Shown here piece by piece: positions 10,531 to 21,576 of a stretch of 64,000 nt of DNA. Made by a program: the position numbers and the translations under genes. The notes below the pieces were generated by a model. It was not told the origin of the DNA, ran no database searches, and worked only from the letters and a program-made list of their open reading frames with translations. Origin of the DNA: Sesamum alatum (lineage: Eukaryota > Streptophyta > Magnoliopsida > Lamiales > Pedaliaceae); contig JACGWO010000003.1 of assembly GCA_034509735.1 (NCBI GenBank), positions 8,060,001-8,124,000 on the forward strand, given 5' to 3'. Positions within the stretch are counted from its first letter, which is position 1. Every line of letters starts with the position of its first letter.

Positions 10531-10897
10531 CGTCGCTCGGACTGGCGGCGACTACCACTGTCTCGCGGCAGTTGTCGCCGCCTGCACCATTTATATATCA
10601 TATACATAGTGTATGTATATTGTACGTATATATAATTATAGATATATAAATAAAAAATATATTTTAAATTTCTTAAGATCTGGACCGTTCAGTTTTTTAA
10701 GTTGAAGATCAATGGCTATTATCAGAAGGGTATAATGGGCAATTCGACACAAATTTTAACACCATTAGGCTTATCTAACGGAAGGGGAGAGTGTACAATA
10801 TTTATAAAAACATAGGGGTTTTTTTGCTTATATTTTTAACACAAGGGAGTTTTTCTCTAAATTTTGAAAACACGGAAGGGTTTTATGCAATTTATCC

Positions 10898-11759
10898 TAT
10901 ATTACAATTAAGACAATGGAGGGAAGAAACAATTTTGGAGCTAAATACTTTTGCTACCATCAATAAAAAATTGTTGCAAGAACATGAAATCCCGTAGTTT
11001 TTGTGAGCTTTATTTCTTATAAAATACGATTTTTTTAGTAACAAATAATATTCGTAACAAAAACTCTAATCGATGCCATTTTGTTGAAACGTATTGCTAC
11101 GAGCTAAAACTCATAGTAAAAAGTGACTTTTGGAACGGACTTTTTGGCGTAGCAAAAAAATTGATATCAAAAGACCATTTTTCCTGTAGCAGGGGAGGTT
11201 AGTGTAATTAACCCTAAAAAATATTCATCAAAATGAGTATTGTTTATTTATTCTAAACTATTCAATTTAAATAAAATAAAAATGACTACCAATGGTCTCA
11301 AATAAAGAAATTGGCTTCGGCGCTTTTGTTGGTGATTTGGTTATCTTTTTTCGAATATTATGTACCGATATTATCAACAAAAATGAGGAAAATAAAAGAA
11401 TTTAGAGAAAAATTATGTATATGGGAAATAGAGGTAAATAAAAATAAAATATGTATTTTCTTTTGTCTTTTTGGCGTTATATGTCACTTTTCTGTCCAAT
11501 TTCGAACGAAAATAAAATTAGACTCTGGAGGTGCTTTATATACATCCAGTTTTATTTTTCCTCTATCTATCCTCATAACTAAACACTAAACTTATTCTTA
11601 TATATTTATTTTTACTTTCACTTCTCTTATACACCCACTTTTTACCCCAATTAAACAAACCTTAACTCTACCCAAGTATCTTGAAAATTGCATCACCTTC
11701 CTCTCAATTTAGTTTTATTGCAATAAAGGCATTATCTTACGTGGGCTTGGTTATAGTTT
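10898..11759. other. No gene seen
   Basis: AT-rich intergenic sequence with short ORFs only. A 'gtagcaaaaa...tgtagcagg' region near 11100-11200 looks like decayed transposon sequence but cannot be assigned. Confidence 0.5.
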
Positions 11760-12199
11760 CTGGCCTGGTTTAATTTGACACCAATTAATTATCTAATCTA
11801 TTAATTAACTTGTCCAAAAAATTAGCTAAGGTCAATTTAATTATTCAATCAATTAATTTTATTTATTTTAGGCTTTTCTAATCCAATTAGGCATCTATCA
11901 ATTTAATCCATTAAATATTTCTACAAATTCATTTAATTTAATTTAATTAATTAAGTCTAAAAATAATTAACTACATTGTTAGTTAATTTTTTTATACCAT
12001 TTAATTCAACCTTTGGATTAAATAATTTCTTGACATGAATTAATCTAATCAACTTATAAGTTAATTCAACAATTGAAATCACCAAGAATTAGGGCTGTGA
12101 ACACAACTCTTGTAACTCATGATTACACTTGTTCATATTCATTAATCATCTTTGGAATTAGCCTCTCAATTCCAAGAACTTGTTAATCATGGTTGACAT
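11760..12199 (-). mobile_element. LTR-like AT-rich sequence, left half
   Basis: Rich in 'aattaatc/taattaa' words like the reverse copia LTR at 60-540, and continued on the other side of the hAT insertion at 15170-15542 ('atgtcatgaagaattg' onwards). No LTR terminus or PBS is seen. It is probably a diverged reverse LTR of the copia family split by the hAT element. Confidence 0.4.
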
Positions 12200-13555
12200 C
12201 AATGTTATTAAACTCGGACTGGATTGACCGGTTCGACCAGACCGACCGGGAACCGGCCAAGGGTCCGGTCCGGGTCACCGGTATAAAACCGGTGTCAAAT
12301 GGACCGGTCAAAACCGGTTCACCCGAGATTCGGTTGAACCAGTTTTAATTTTTAAAAAAATTTAAAACTAATAATATTATCTATACTAATTATAAAAGGA
12401 AATGCTCTTTTATGTCACAAATGGAAGTTATATTAGGCATTTTACAAAATTTACCCTTTGTTTTTCCATAATTTATTTTCATATTTCTTTCTACAAAGTG
12501 AAATCTATAATTTGTGGAGGGCAAAAATAGAAATTCAACATAATATTGGTAGTTCTCATACCAACTTTTTAAACTACCTAATATGCCCTCCTTGCCATAA
12601 CTACCCATGTTCCCACACAATTTTGTTTTGTTTTTTTTCTCTATAAATTAAAACTCAATTAAAAGTCTAAAACTTCTCTCACAAACTTATGTTAATATGT
12701 TTATCCACAATTTGGACTTAATAAAAAATATGTAATTAATATGTTCTTTATTTTCTTTTTTCCCTTTCTGCTATATTCTACATATACATAGACTCATAGG
12801 CCGTTGATTAGCATTTTTATACATAAAGATCGAAGATGCAAAGCACAAAAGTTACAAATATCAAGTTAGCAATAATCAAGATGTAGTTGTGATTCTTTTT
12901 TTTTTTTTTTTTTTTTTGTACTCTTAAACTTTATATGGCATTAGAAAATTTGCATATTATTCTCCATGTAGTATCAAACAACATTTTTTAATGTATTTTC
13001 TTGGACTATATGTACAATTTCTTAATCTAGAAAAATTATTCAAACTTTCTGTTAAGAAGACATACTTTGAATATCTTATTTATCACCATCTTATTTTTAT
13101 TTGGAATTTAGCAGTTTATCAACTCTACACATTTTGTGTAATAGTAAGTGGCTTTCAATACAGATTGAAGCTTGCTTTTTCAATGTTACTACTGGTATGC
13201 TTCATATATATTTGAACTTTTCTAAATATTGCAGACTTGTTTTTTTAAATTATTAATATTTCTATCAAATAGTAAGTGAATTTACAAATATAAATTATAT
13301 TTACTTTATCCAATTTATACAACATGAAGTCTCATTCAGAAATATTTAATTTGGAGTTTTGGGTATGAGATCAATAAACTCTGTTTGGTGATATTTAATT
13401 TCTGAAATCCATTCTATTTTAAGTCGAACATATGTCGAATATTGAGTTTTCAAATTAGAAATTATCGTATAATCATGTGTTTCTAACACGTTAAAATAAT
13501 TATTATAATTAAAAGGGTCTTTTAATGATACATATATACATATATACGTACTATT

Positions 13556-13802
13556 ATAAAAGAAAAAGTTGTTTTTTTTCTAATAAACGGCGGTTATCTC
13601 ATACTTTTACCACTTTTTTCAAATTTTGGCCTCCAAAAAAAAACTAAAGTTTAAGTTAAAAAGTGTATTTATCTTTGAAAATCCTAATAAATATACTTAT
13701 TTCAAGTTAAAATTCACTTTGTTTTGGAGAGCAAAATTTTGAGAAAATGTGAAAATATGATATAACTATCATTTATTAGAGGAAAACAACCTTTTCTTTT
13801 AC
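13556..13802. repeat. Palindromic MITE-like element
   Basis: About 247 bp. The left arm, starting 'taaaagaaaaagttgttttt', recurs inverted at the right end (13714-13802) with roughly 80% match by eye. A long foldback inside the hAT element; flanking TSD not resolved. Confidence 0.65.
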
Positions 13803-13981
13803 ACTCATCCATCAAGTGCTTTTGTAAATTAACTTTGTAAAACATTTACTTAATTATTTTACATAATATCATCTTAGATCACACAATTAACAAATATATG
13901 ATTAATGATCTACTAAACTTTGATCTAAAGTAGATCATATACATATTAAAATTGATCAAAGTACGTAATTAAACATACTGA

Positions 13982-14016
13982 TTAATATATATTATTATTA
14001 TTATTATTATATATTA

Positions 14017-14059
<43 letters not shown>

Positions 14060-14060
14060 T
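13982..14060. repeat. ATT trinucleotide microsatellite
   Basis: Two blocks of repeated 'tta' separated by a short TA interruption. Confidence 0.95.
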
Positions 14061-14236
14061 ATTCACTCATCGCGTGTGTGATGAATGTATTTTAAAAAAT
14101 TATGCGTGCGGGGACCGCTTGCGGCGGCCGCTAGTTCCACTAAAAAATAAAAATAGTGAAATATACAAAAAGAAAACAAATGCCAAAGAAAATAAATAGG
14201 CAATTGCTTCATGTATGATAATTCAAAGCAACTATG

Positions 14237-14757
14237 AACATATTTATAATGTAAATAGTTTAAACTTTTTTATGTTTTTCGATGTGGGACAAATGAGGAA
14301 GTGTTCAATCTTTATTTACACCTTTTCAATGTGGGACGATGAGCATATTTATAGTGTAAATAGTCTAAACTTCTTTATGTTTTTTCGATGTGGGACCAAT
14401 GAGTAAGTGTTCAATCTTTGTTTATACCTTTTCAATGTGGGACAAATAAGAAAGTATTCAATCTTGGTTTATAATTTTCTAATGTGGGATAATGAGCACA
14501 CTTATAGTGTAAGTAATTTAAACTTCCTATATTTTTCCAATATAAGACAAATGAGAAAATTGTTCAATCTTGGTTTACACTATTCCAATGTTGTACAATG
14601 AGCATATTTATAGTGTAAATGGCTTAAGCTTTCTTATGTTTTTTCAATATGGGATAAATAAGAAAGTGTTCAATCTTAAGTTATACTTTTCCAATGTGGG
14701 ATAATGAGAAAATATTTAAATTATATTTCATTTATATTTTTTCAATATGGGATAACA
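14237..14757 (+). repeat. Degenerate ~105-150-bp tandem array
   Basis: Four to five units, each with 'catatttatagtgtaaat', then 'cttatgttttt', then one or two 'caatgtgggacaaatgag' blocks and 'tgttcaatctt'. Unit starts lie near 14237, 14341, 14493 and 14600. Apparent ORFs across it come from the repeat. Confidence 0.85.
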
Positions 14758-15542
14758 ACACTTCTAATAGTCAATAGAGCTTTTATTTATATGAAGGCAA
14801 TGATTGTTAAAATATTGTTATAAATTGTATTATTTAATCAATCATATATAATGTATTTGGGAGGTTTTCAATTTTAAATATTTGTTAGTTTGAATTTTAA
14901 TTTAATTTGCTTCATCCAATAAGTTTGTTGGTTTTTTAATATTAAATTATTATAGATTGTATCCATTAATAAATTGTACCATTTTATAAAAGTATTTTTA
15001 TAAATTATATTTATTTAATCTATGATATATAATATATTGATATGCTATATATATATATGTATATAATCAAGTCTGGGTCAACCGGTTTTCTTAATCCGGT
15101 CCGACCGGTCGGACCAATGACCCAATAACTTGACCGGTTCGATCCCCGATTCGATTTTTAAAAACATTGGTTGACATATAGCAACATGTCATGAAGAATT
15201 GTCTCTAGGTAAGTTGGTGAACCTTTTAGACAATGAATATCATGCGAGTACAGTTTCTTCATCAATGATCTCTTGGTTGAGTCCACACCATGGATAACCA
15301 GTCGCAACCTTGTTGACTCAATAACTATGTATCATTATTTCTTTTCTTGATTAAACGGTTGACCTAGGAGACCCCACAACTAGTCACCCATTATATCTTG
15401 GACAAGGATTTTGTAATTAAGGAACAATAAAGAGTATAAGAAATCTACTACTCATCAAGATAGGTTGATGAATTCTTTGAGCGTCACTATTGTTCTTCAT
15501 ACTCGATAGTTTTGTATTCAAAATATCACTTTTACGATCACC

Positions 15543-16514
15543 TCGATGATAACAAAAAAAAAAAGAAGTCAAAATACAAGGAACCTAATTGATGCCTAAG
15601 AAATGCACCCGACCCAAACAAAGGCTTAATCACCTAGAGGCCCAATGTGTGTGAAAACCTGTTGGGAAGCCTTGCAAGGTGCGAGGCCCAAGAGGGAGCA
15701 ACCCCCACAGCCCAGTCCGCATAAGGATTTATAGAAAAGGGGCCCACGATTAACACCCATTGGCCTAGGGGGCTCTGTGCTGACTTGGCCTCTAAGTTGG
15801 CTACTCTCCCAAGTGGCGGAAGAACATTAGTTCAGAAAGGGAGCAAACATCCACGAAGATCGTGATGCGGACAAAATGATAAGGGCAACACTTAACGCCC
15901 CCCCCCCCCCCCCAACAACCACCTCCTGGGAACTCGAAATTTATTCCCCCAGAAGGCTTATCCGATTGAGATTCCTCCAACCGACAGGATTCTTCGAGGA
16001 TTTGTGCTAACGACTTCCAGCTTTTCGAGGGACTTATCCTCAACAACCACTAACTCGAGTCTTCAAGGAGTACACTTCTTCGTCCGTTGAGGGACTGCGG
16101 CTATAAAAGCCAACTCTTCCACGAACACACATACAAGCATTCAAGCACTCTAGCAAATACATTACTTTCTCACCTTTCAAGCATTCACTGCTATCTTATT
16201 TTTTGTAAGTCTTATATTTCCACAATTGTGTACTGACTTGAGCAAGCATGATCAAAGCTTATCTTTCGACAATTTTCTCTACACCTATATCCATGAAACG
16301 AGACATCTTCCTAACATGCGTGAGCAAGTGAGCTAGAGAGGCCGGGTTGTCCGCTGGAAAAACAATGCTTTCACGCTAACCTTGATGATTATATTGGCAA
16401 AATCTAAAATTTAAGGAATTAAAGAGCAAAACTAAAATTTGTACTGTCCATTTTATCCCCATGCAACCCCCAAAAAAATGATGACCTAGTGACATTTGGT
16501 TGAAAAATTGATTG
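15543..16514 (+). other. Possible solo LTR-like segment with TATA box
   Basis: Starts at a poly-A tract (15554) and contains a C16 run (15898-15913) and a promoter-like block with 'ctataaaag' at 16101-16109, followed by short C/A-rich repeats ('caagcattcaagcac'). Similar 11-base words flank it ('acctcgatgat' near 15540; 'accttgatgat' near 16381), which could be a degraded TSD. Base composition and layout resemble an LTR, but no terminus pair or PBS was found. The last ~100 bases are flank of LARD A. Confidence 0.4.
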
Positions 16515-16892
16515 TGATGGAGCAAAATAAATTAGCTTAGCAAAATTACCAAAATACCCCCAAATGTACATTTTTTTACGAAAATGCCATGTAGTGGAAG
16601 TTATTAGTAGAAGTTATAGGTAGGTTAGTGGGGTGATGCCAAATTACTAAGCCACCCTTAGCAGTTAAATCTCAGCCGTTGGATTGAAGGCGGTTGAGGG
16701 ACGATATTGTACTTTCACCCCATGAAATTTACTATAAATAGGAAGTGAAATCCTTTGTAAAGGGATCTCATTCATTTTTTATACAAGTTTACTTTTCCTA
16801 CTTTTGGAAGAGTTTTAAGAGTTGTTTTTCCTCGCGACGTCGTTTCGAGTCACCGTGCTTAGATCAACAGTCTCCCGAATCTTACACCATCA
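16515..16892 (+). repeat. LARD A 5' LTR
   Basis: 378 bp with TATAAATA at 16733-16740 as the likely core promoter. It is the direct counterpart of 20844-21221. Confidence 0.93.
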
Positions 16893-16927
16893 GCTTTGTG
16901 CCTTCTGTGGGAACCCTGGTCTAGGCA

Positions 16928-17600
16928 TTGAAGATGAATACTCGTTCGAGGGTGAGGAGTGCGAACGTCGAACAAGAGGAACCTGAGAGAAGAAGGGAAG
17001 CGCACCCAGGAGGAGGAGAGGCAGGAAGAGGTCGAGGCTCCACCCAGCAGGAGCAAGGCCGCGCCTTGGAGAATCCACCAGCGCACTTAGGAAGAGGAGA
17101 GGCAGGACGAGGTCGAGGCTCCACCTCAGCAGGAGCAAGGCCGCGCCTTGGAGAATCCACCAGCGCACCCAGGAGGAGGAGAGGCAGGAAGAGGTCGAGG
17201 CTCCACCTCCACCCCCACCTATTCAGATAACTCCCGAGGCTCTTTGCCAGTTGGTGAAGGATGCATCGGCCCGAGCCGCCGTGAGGGCCACAGAAGAAGA
17301 GAAAGGGTCCCCTTAGGACAGAAGGAAGTAAGCGTGAACGTAGACATGTGCCCCAGGGGGATTTGGCTCAATACACCCCCCGGACCTCGCGAACTCAAAC
17401 GCTCGGTGCAGCCAAGCTCGGAGGATCGAGACTATAGCTCGGATGAATATCACCACTTGAAGAATGAGGTCGAGGAGTTGATCCGAAAAGATTACTAACA
17501 AGAATTCGTGGGACAAAGGAAACAAGAGCTCCAGGAAACCGCTTTTGGAGACAGGCACGGGGCACGTGGGAGTAAAGCAGGAAGCAGAACGAGCTAGCAA
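16928..17600 (+). pseudogene. Gag remnant of LARD A
   Basis: Starts 'MKMNTRSRVRSANV' shortly after the primer site. Then come three copies of an ~82-bp repeat encoding Glu/Arg/Pro-rich units ('QEEERQEEVEAPP' in one frame), a short 'ITPEALCQLVKDASA' stretch in another, and near 17455 'HHLKNEVEELIRKDY'. The last resembles the 'LK-E-EELIRRGYL-FV' segment common in Ty3-gypsy gag proteins. These pieces lie in different frames with stops between them, so no full protein is made. It shows the gypsy ancestry of the element. Confidence 0.7.
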
Positions 17601-17883
17601 GGATAAACTCTCAACTGCTTGAGTTATGAGGATTACCTCGGGAGGCCCAGTAGGAAGAGATAAGGCATGTGGCGCGCGGGAGTAAAGCAGGAAGCAGAAC
17701 GAGCTAGCAAGGATAAACTCCCAACTGCTTGAGTTATGAGGATTACCTCGAGAGGCCCAGTAGGAAGAGATAAGGCACGTGGCACATGGGAGTAAAGCAG
17801 GAAGCAGAACGAGCTAGCAAGGACAAACTCCCAACTGCTTGAGTTATGAGGATTACCTCGGGAGGCCCAATAGGAAGAGATAC
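17564..17883 (+). repeat. 110-bp tandem repeat, three units
   Basis: 'agtaaagcaggaagcagaac' recurs at 17571, 17681 and 17791, an exact 110-bp period. LARD B has one unit (about 33225-33310), so the triplication arose in A's lineage. A shorter ~45-bp repeat ('gacatatgca') follows near 18051-18140. Confidence 0.93.
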
Positions 17884-19195
17884 GAAGCAAGTTGAGGGAG
17901 TCGCTTAGAGAGCAAGGCAAGCTAAAGGAGTTGCGGTGAGAGCAATAGGACGCGATGCCAACCGTATCATCTTTAGCGAGAATGCAGCAGTGTCGCCAAC
18001 GGATCCAAGAACGAGTCAAAGTGTGATGCGCTGACTTGCGTCGTAGGAGCGACATATGCAAGGGGAGAAAGCTGGCTTACGCCGTCGGAGCGACATATGC
18101 AGGGGGAGAAAGCTGGCTTACGCCGCAGGAGTGACATATACAAGGATGGATAGCGACTTCCAGCTTGTGGTCAAGCAGTGGAATGGAGGCCACAAAGCTG
18201 GGGGAGCAGATGACCAATTACTTAGCAAACATCCAAGCATTAAGAAGGAAGCTCGATGAGTTCACCCTAGAACAACTCCCGCGGTCGTATAAAGAAGAGA
18301 CGAACTGACTCGTTAAGTCAGCCAGCTCATTGGCTGCTTCAGAGAGCGAGAGAATAACCCTACTAAGTCAAGAGCGACACGAAGTGGACGTGGTGTGGGA
18401 AGAAGCCTTGACGGTGAAAAGCGTTCCACCAAGCTAGAAAGAAGGTTTGGAAGAAGATTGAGAATTTGGGATTTTGTCTCAAGACCCCAAGGAACCCCAA
18501 GGAAGCAAGGGTAATTCGAGCTAGGTCAGCAAAGCTCATGATAATTGGAAGTAAGCTGCATAGGAGGGGTTTTTCTTACAAACTACATCTTGGATACGTC
18601 GGCGGGGACTAGGCAGAGCATGATGGGGGAGGCTGCGTGATCACCCCAGAGGTAGAGTATTAACAGGCCAAGCCCCGCAGCAAGGACACCTCTGGCCTAC
18701 AGAGCGTATGCATGGAGCTTGGTGAAAAACTCTGAGGATGCCAGGAACATGCCGACGTCATTCATGCCCCAGCGGAGAGTATGGACCTCCGCAACACCCT
18801 ATTATGACGGGTAGGCAGAAGTAGCCAGTAGGGTGGTCTTCCAAAATTTGAGGACGAGGCTGGAGACGTCTAAAGGAAGTTGGGTGAAAGGACACCCGGG
18901 AGTCCTAAGGGAGTATCAGGCAACCCCGCAACGAGGCATGGGAGAGCATCCATTCAATCTAGGCAATGAGACAAAGAACATGGCCAAAGTGGACGCCAAA
19001 TAAGCATGACTGTATCAAGTCGGGAGAAAATGAACAAGAAGAAAATGTCCACGTACATGGAACGTTGCTAAGAAACATTTGTATTCAATGCTTTGTATTC
19101 CTTTCCGAATACTTTGTAACCCAGAAAAACGGTAATGAAATGTACACCTTTTCTTGTCTACTTGTTGTAGATTCATTACTTGCATTTTATTTAGT

Positions 19196-19776
19196 AGAGG
19201 GGAATGACTCCTCACGTTTAACACTTTATTTGGTAAGAGAGGGGACATTCCCCTCACATTTAACACTTTATTTAGCAAAAGAGGAGGATGGCCCCTCACA
19301 CTAACACTCTTAGAGGGGGATGGCCCCTCACATTGAAAAGTTGGAGGGGGATGGCCCCTCACATTGAAAAGAGGAGGATTGCCCCTCACATTGACATCAT
19401 ATCTAAAAGAGGGAGATTGCCCCTCATATTAATATTTTATCTAAAAGAGGGGAATTGCCCCTCACATGGACACTTTATTTAAAAGAGGGAGATGACCCCT
19501 CACCTTAACATCTTGTTTATAAAGAGGGGGACTGCCCCTCTCACAGTAATATTTCATCTAAAAGAGAGGAATGACCCCTCACGTTAATATTTTACCTAAA
19601 AGAAGGGGATGACCCATCACCTTAATATCTTGTTTGAAAGAGGGGGATTGCCCCTCACGCTGACTTTTTATCCAAAAAGAGGGGGGTTGCCCTTCACCTT
19701 GATATTTAGTTCAACACTTTGCTTATAAGATATTTAGTTTAATATTTTACTTATAAGAGGGGGATTGCCCCTTACA
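19196..19776 (+). repeat. Hairpin-unit array of LARD A (~15 units)
   Basis: About fifteen degenerate ~35-50-bp units, each centred on a G-run/C-run foldback such as 'gagggggattgcccctcac', separated by AT-rich links ('ttaatattttatctaaaa'). Every unit can form a short stem of about 5-6 G:C pairs with a 3-5 base loop. Loops alternate among attg, atgg and atga. The spacers are themselves repetitive, so it is not CRISPR-like. Confidence 0.9.
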
Positions 19777-20843
19777 TTTGAAATTTAGTTCGAGAAGAAA
19801 AACCTTAATATAATGAACAATGGAGGAACCAAATTTGATAACATATAAAAATGAACCCTTAAGAAGTTCCCCAAAAATGACAAAGACCTCCCACAAAGGT
19901 CCTTAACAACTCTCCCAAGGATGAACAAAATATCGAACAGCCACAAGAGAGGAAGTGGCACCAAGATCCCACAACGTCGAAAGAAACTCTTCGAAGTACG
20001 CGAAAGAATTATGAGCGAAGTGGCTGACGCGCAACATCGAGGTCTGAAGCGGGGGGCTTGCGCTATCGAAGGAAATCGAGGAGTTTCCAACTTTTTCCTA
20101 GCTTTAATTTCTGGAAAAATCTAGCAAATCAGATGAACGTTCCTGGTGCCCTAAACCAAAATCGCTTCGTGATCAAAATCGACCACTTCAACAAGCAAGA
20201 GAGGAAGAAGGAGGGGCAACGAGACACCCTCGGCCGAAAATCCGATGAGGCGGGGGGCCACAGCCAGACTCTGGCCGAGGCGTTCCGCCTCGACCATATT
20301 CTAGCCGAGGTGTGCCTCGGCTAGGTCCAGGCCGAGACGTGCACCTCGGCCATGCCACGATCCACGATCGACGAACCCCCGATGACGCCTCGTTGGACAT
20401 TTTCTTAAAGTGCGTGATATCCTAAAATTCTTTCGGACTGGCGAATTATTTATATTTTTTTTCAGATTAACGGAGGATGACTTTTGGAAGTCTAAAAATG
20501 AAAATTACTACAAGGAAGAGATAAAGAGCTATATACTCGAACCAACTCATTTCGACTCTTTTTTTGCAATGCGGCTGAGACCAAGAAAACAAACCGAACA
20601 AAGTAAAAAGAAGAAAGCCAGAATATCCCACCAAGTTTGCACATAGAAGACAAGGAATTCTAGCAAAGGAAGAAGTGGAGTAAAGAAAAGTCTCAAAAGA
20701 GAAAGAGCCTACACGAAGAAGGGTCCCAAGAGGGAAGAAACTCATGGCAGAAGAAGAAGGTCAACGAAGGAAGTGGCATCAAATACAAATTGTTTATTGG
20801 AACTTTCAAAATTTCCAGATGCATTTGGAAGTTTGGGGGCTGC

Positions 20844-21221
20844 TGATGGAGCAAAATAAATTAACTTACCAAAATTACCAAAATACCCCCAAATGTACAA
20901 TTATTTACGAAAATGCTATGTAGTGGAAGTTATTAGTAGAAGTTATAGGTAGGTTAGTGGGGTGATGCCAAATTACTAAGGCACCTTTAGCAGTTAAATC
21001 TCGACCGTTGGATTGAAGACGGTTGAGGGACGATATTGTACTTTCACCCCATAAAATTTACTATAAATAGGAGGTGAAATCCTTTGTAAAGGGATCTCAT
21101 TCATTTTTTATACAAGTTTACTTTTCCTACTTTTTGAAGAGTTTTAAGAGTTGTTTTTCCTCGCGACGTCGTTTCGAGTCACCGTGCTTAGATCAACAAT
21201 CTCTCGAATTTTACACCATCA
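20844..21221 (+). repeat. LARD A 3' LTR, pointing at the trihelix gene
   Basis: 378-bp LTR, TATAAATA at 21062-21069, ending 355 bp before the ATG of the trihelix gene and in the same orientation. Confidence 0.93.
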
Positions 21222-21576
21222 GATTGAAGGACCGAAATAACATTAAATATAAATTTTAGGGATGATAAGATTTAGAAATAAATATGAAAGATTAAAGTGA
21301 TTTTAAACACAAATTTAAGAATTATTTATAATATTTATTAACAATTTAGATCATCAGTTGATATATTAATTTGTTATTTGTCTAAATTAATGGGAATTTT
21401 ATCCTTTATTTCGAATTTAAAGAATTATTTTGTTGTACAGAAAAATAGTATATTTCAAAAGTGTTTGCATTTAGCCCTTAAAATAGCAAGACGAATATTA
21501 TAAGCTAATATTTTAAACGCGGACATTTCTCTGTCTCACACCTAGTTCTCTGCCCCAGGTTCAGTTCTTCAATTTC
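21222..21576 (+). promoter_or_regulatory. Upstream region of the trihelix gene
   Basis: 355 bp between LARD A and the start codon. Very AT-rich to about 21510, then a pyrimidine-rich stretch ('ctctgtctcacacctagttc') resembling a 5' leader. A weak TATA-like 'attataagc' lies near 21496. If the native promoter was larger, the insertion has separated it from the gene. Confidence 0.5.

Larger units (their letters stand above)
9399..10897. mobile_element. Probable non-autonomous TIR element with GC-rich core
   Basis: Both ends consist of three degenerate repeats of 'gcaaaaatccccctgtattttt' type (9399-9520; reverse complement in 10785-10897), so the ends are inverted relative to each other. The interior is AT-rich (9600-10215), then abruptly GC-rich (10216-10585), then AT-rich. 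No transposase is present. No convincing TSD was found, so superfamily is open; the repeated sub-terminal structure and a possible captured GC-rich segment fit a MULE-like non-autonomous element. Confidence 0.5.
12200..15169. mobile_element. hAT-type non-autonomous element, 8-bp TSD
   Basis: Bounded by the 8-bp direct repeat 'gttgacat' (12192-12199 and 15170-15177), the hAT length. The ends are inverted ('caatgttattaaactcgg' on the left; the right end read in reverse starts 'caatgtttttaaaaatcg'). Both sub-terminal regions are packed with ACCGGT-type motifs (12220-12345 and 15070-15145), probably transposase-binding sites. There is no transposase. The interior holds a small palindromic MITE, an ATT microsatellite and a repeat array, so it has itself been a target for insertions. 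Confidence 0.85.
16515..21221 (+). mobile_element. LARD A: pol-less gypsy-type LTR element
   Basis: Complete 4.7-kb LTR element with a 5-bp TSD 'gattg' (16510-16514 and 21222-21226). LTRs of 378 bp begin TGATGG and end ACCATCA. A degraded primer site follows the 5' LTR ('tttgtgccttctgtggg'; the B copy has the cleaner 'ttggcgccgtctgtggg'). A purine-rich 'tttgggggctgc' precedes the 3' LTR. The interior has a gag remnant (16928-17600), tandem repeats and a hairpin array but no protease, RT, RNase H or integrase. It fits a large retrotransposon derivative dependent on a partner element. LTRs differ at about 16 of 378 sites by eye (~4%), so it is moderately young. Confidence 0.92.

Noticed and set aside
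10316..10649. ORFs on both strands in the GC-rich block
   Set aside because: Mirror ORFs caused by palindromes.
12378..12400. Helitron-like 5' end ('tctatactaattataaaag')
   Set aside because: No matching 3' hairpin-CTRR end was found, and a similar word at 13545 belongs to a palindromic MITE.
15898..15913. Homopolymer C16 as a regulatory tract
   Set aside because: Could be biological or a homopolymer length error; no function can be supported.
19196..19776. CRISPR-like regular repeats
   Set aside because: Units are degenerate, linkers are themselves repeats, and the array is internal to an LTR element in plant DNA, with a second version in LARD B.
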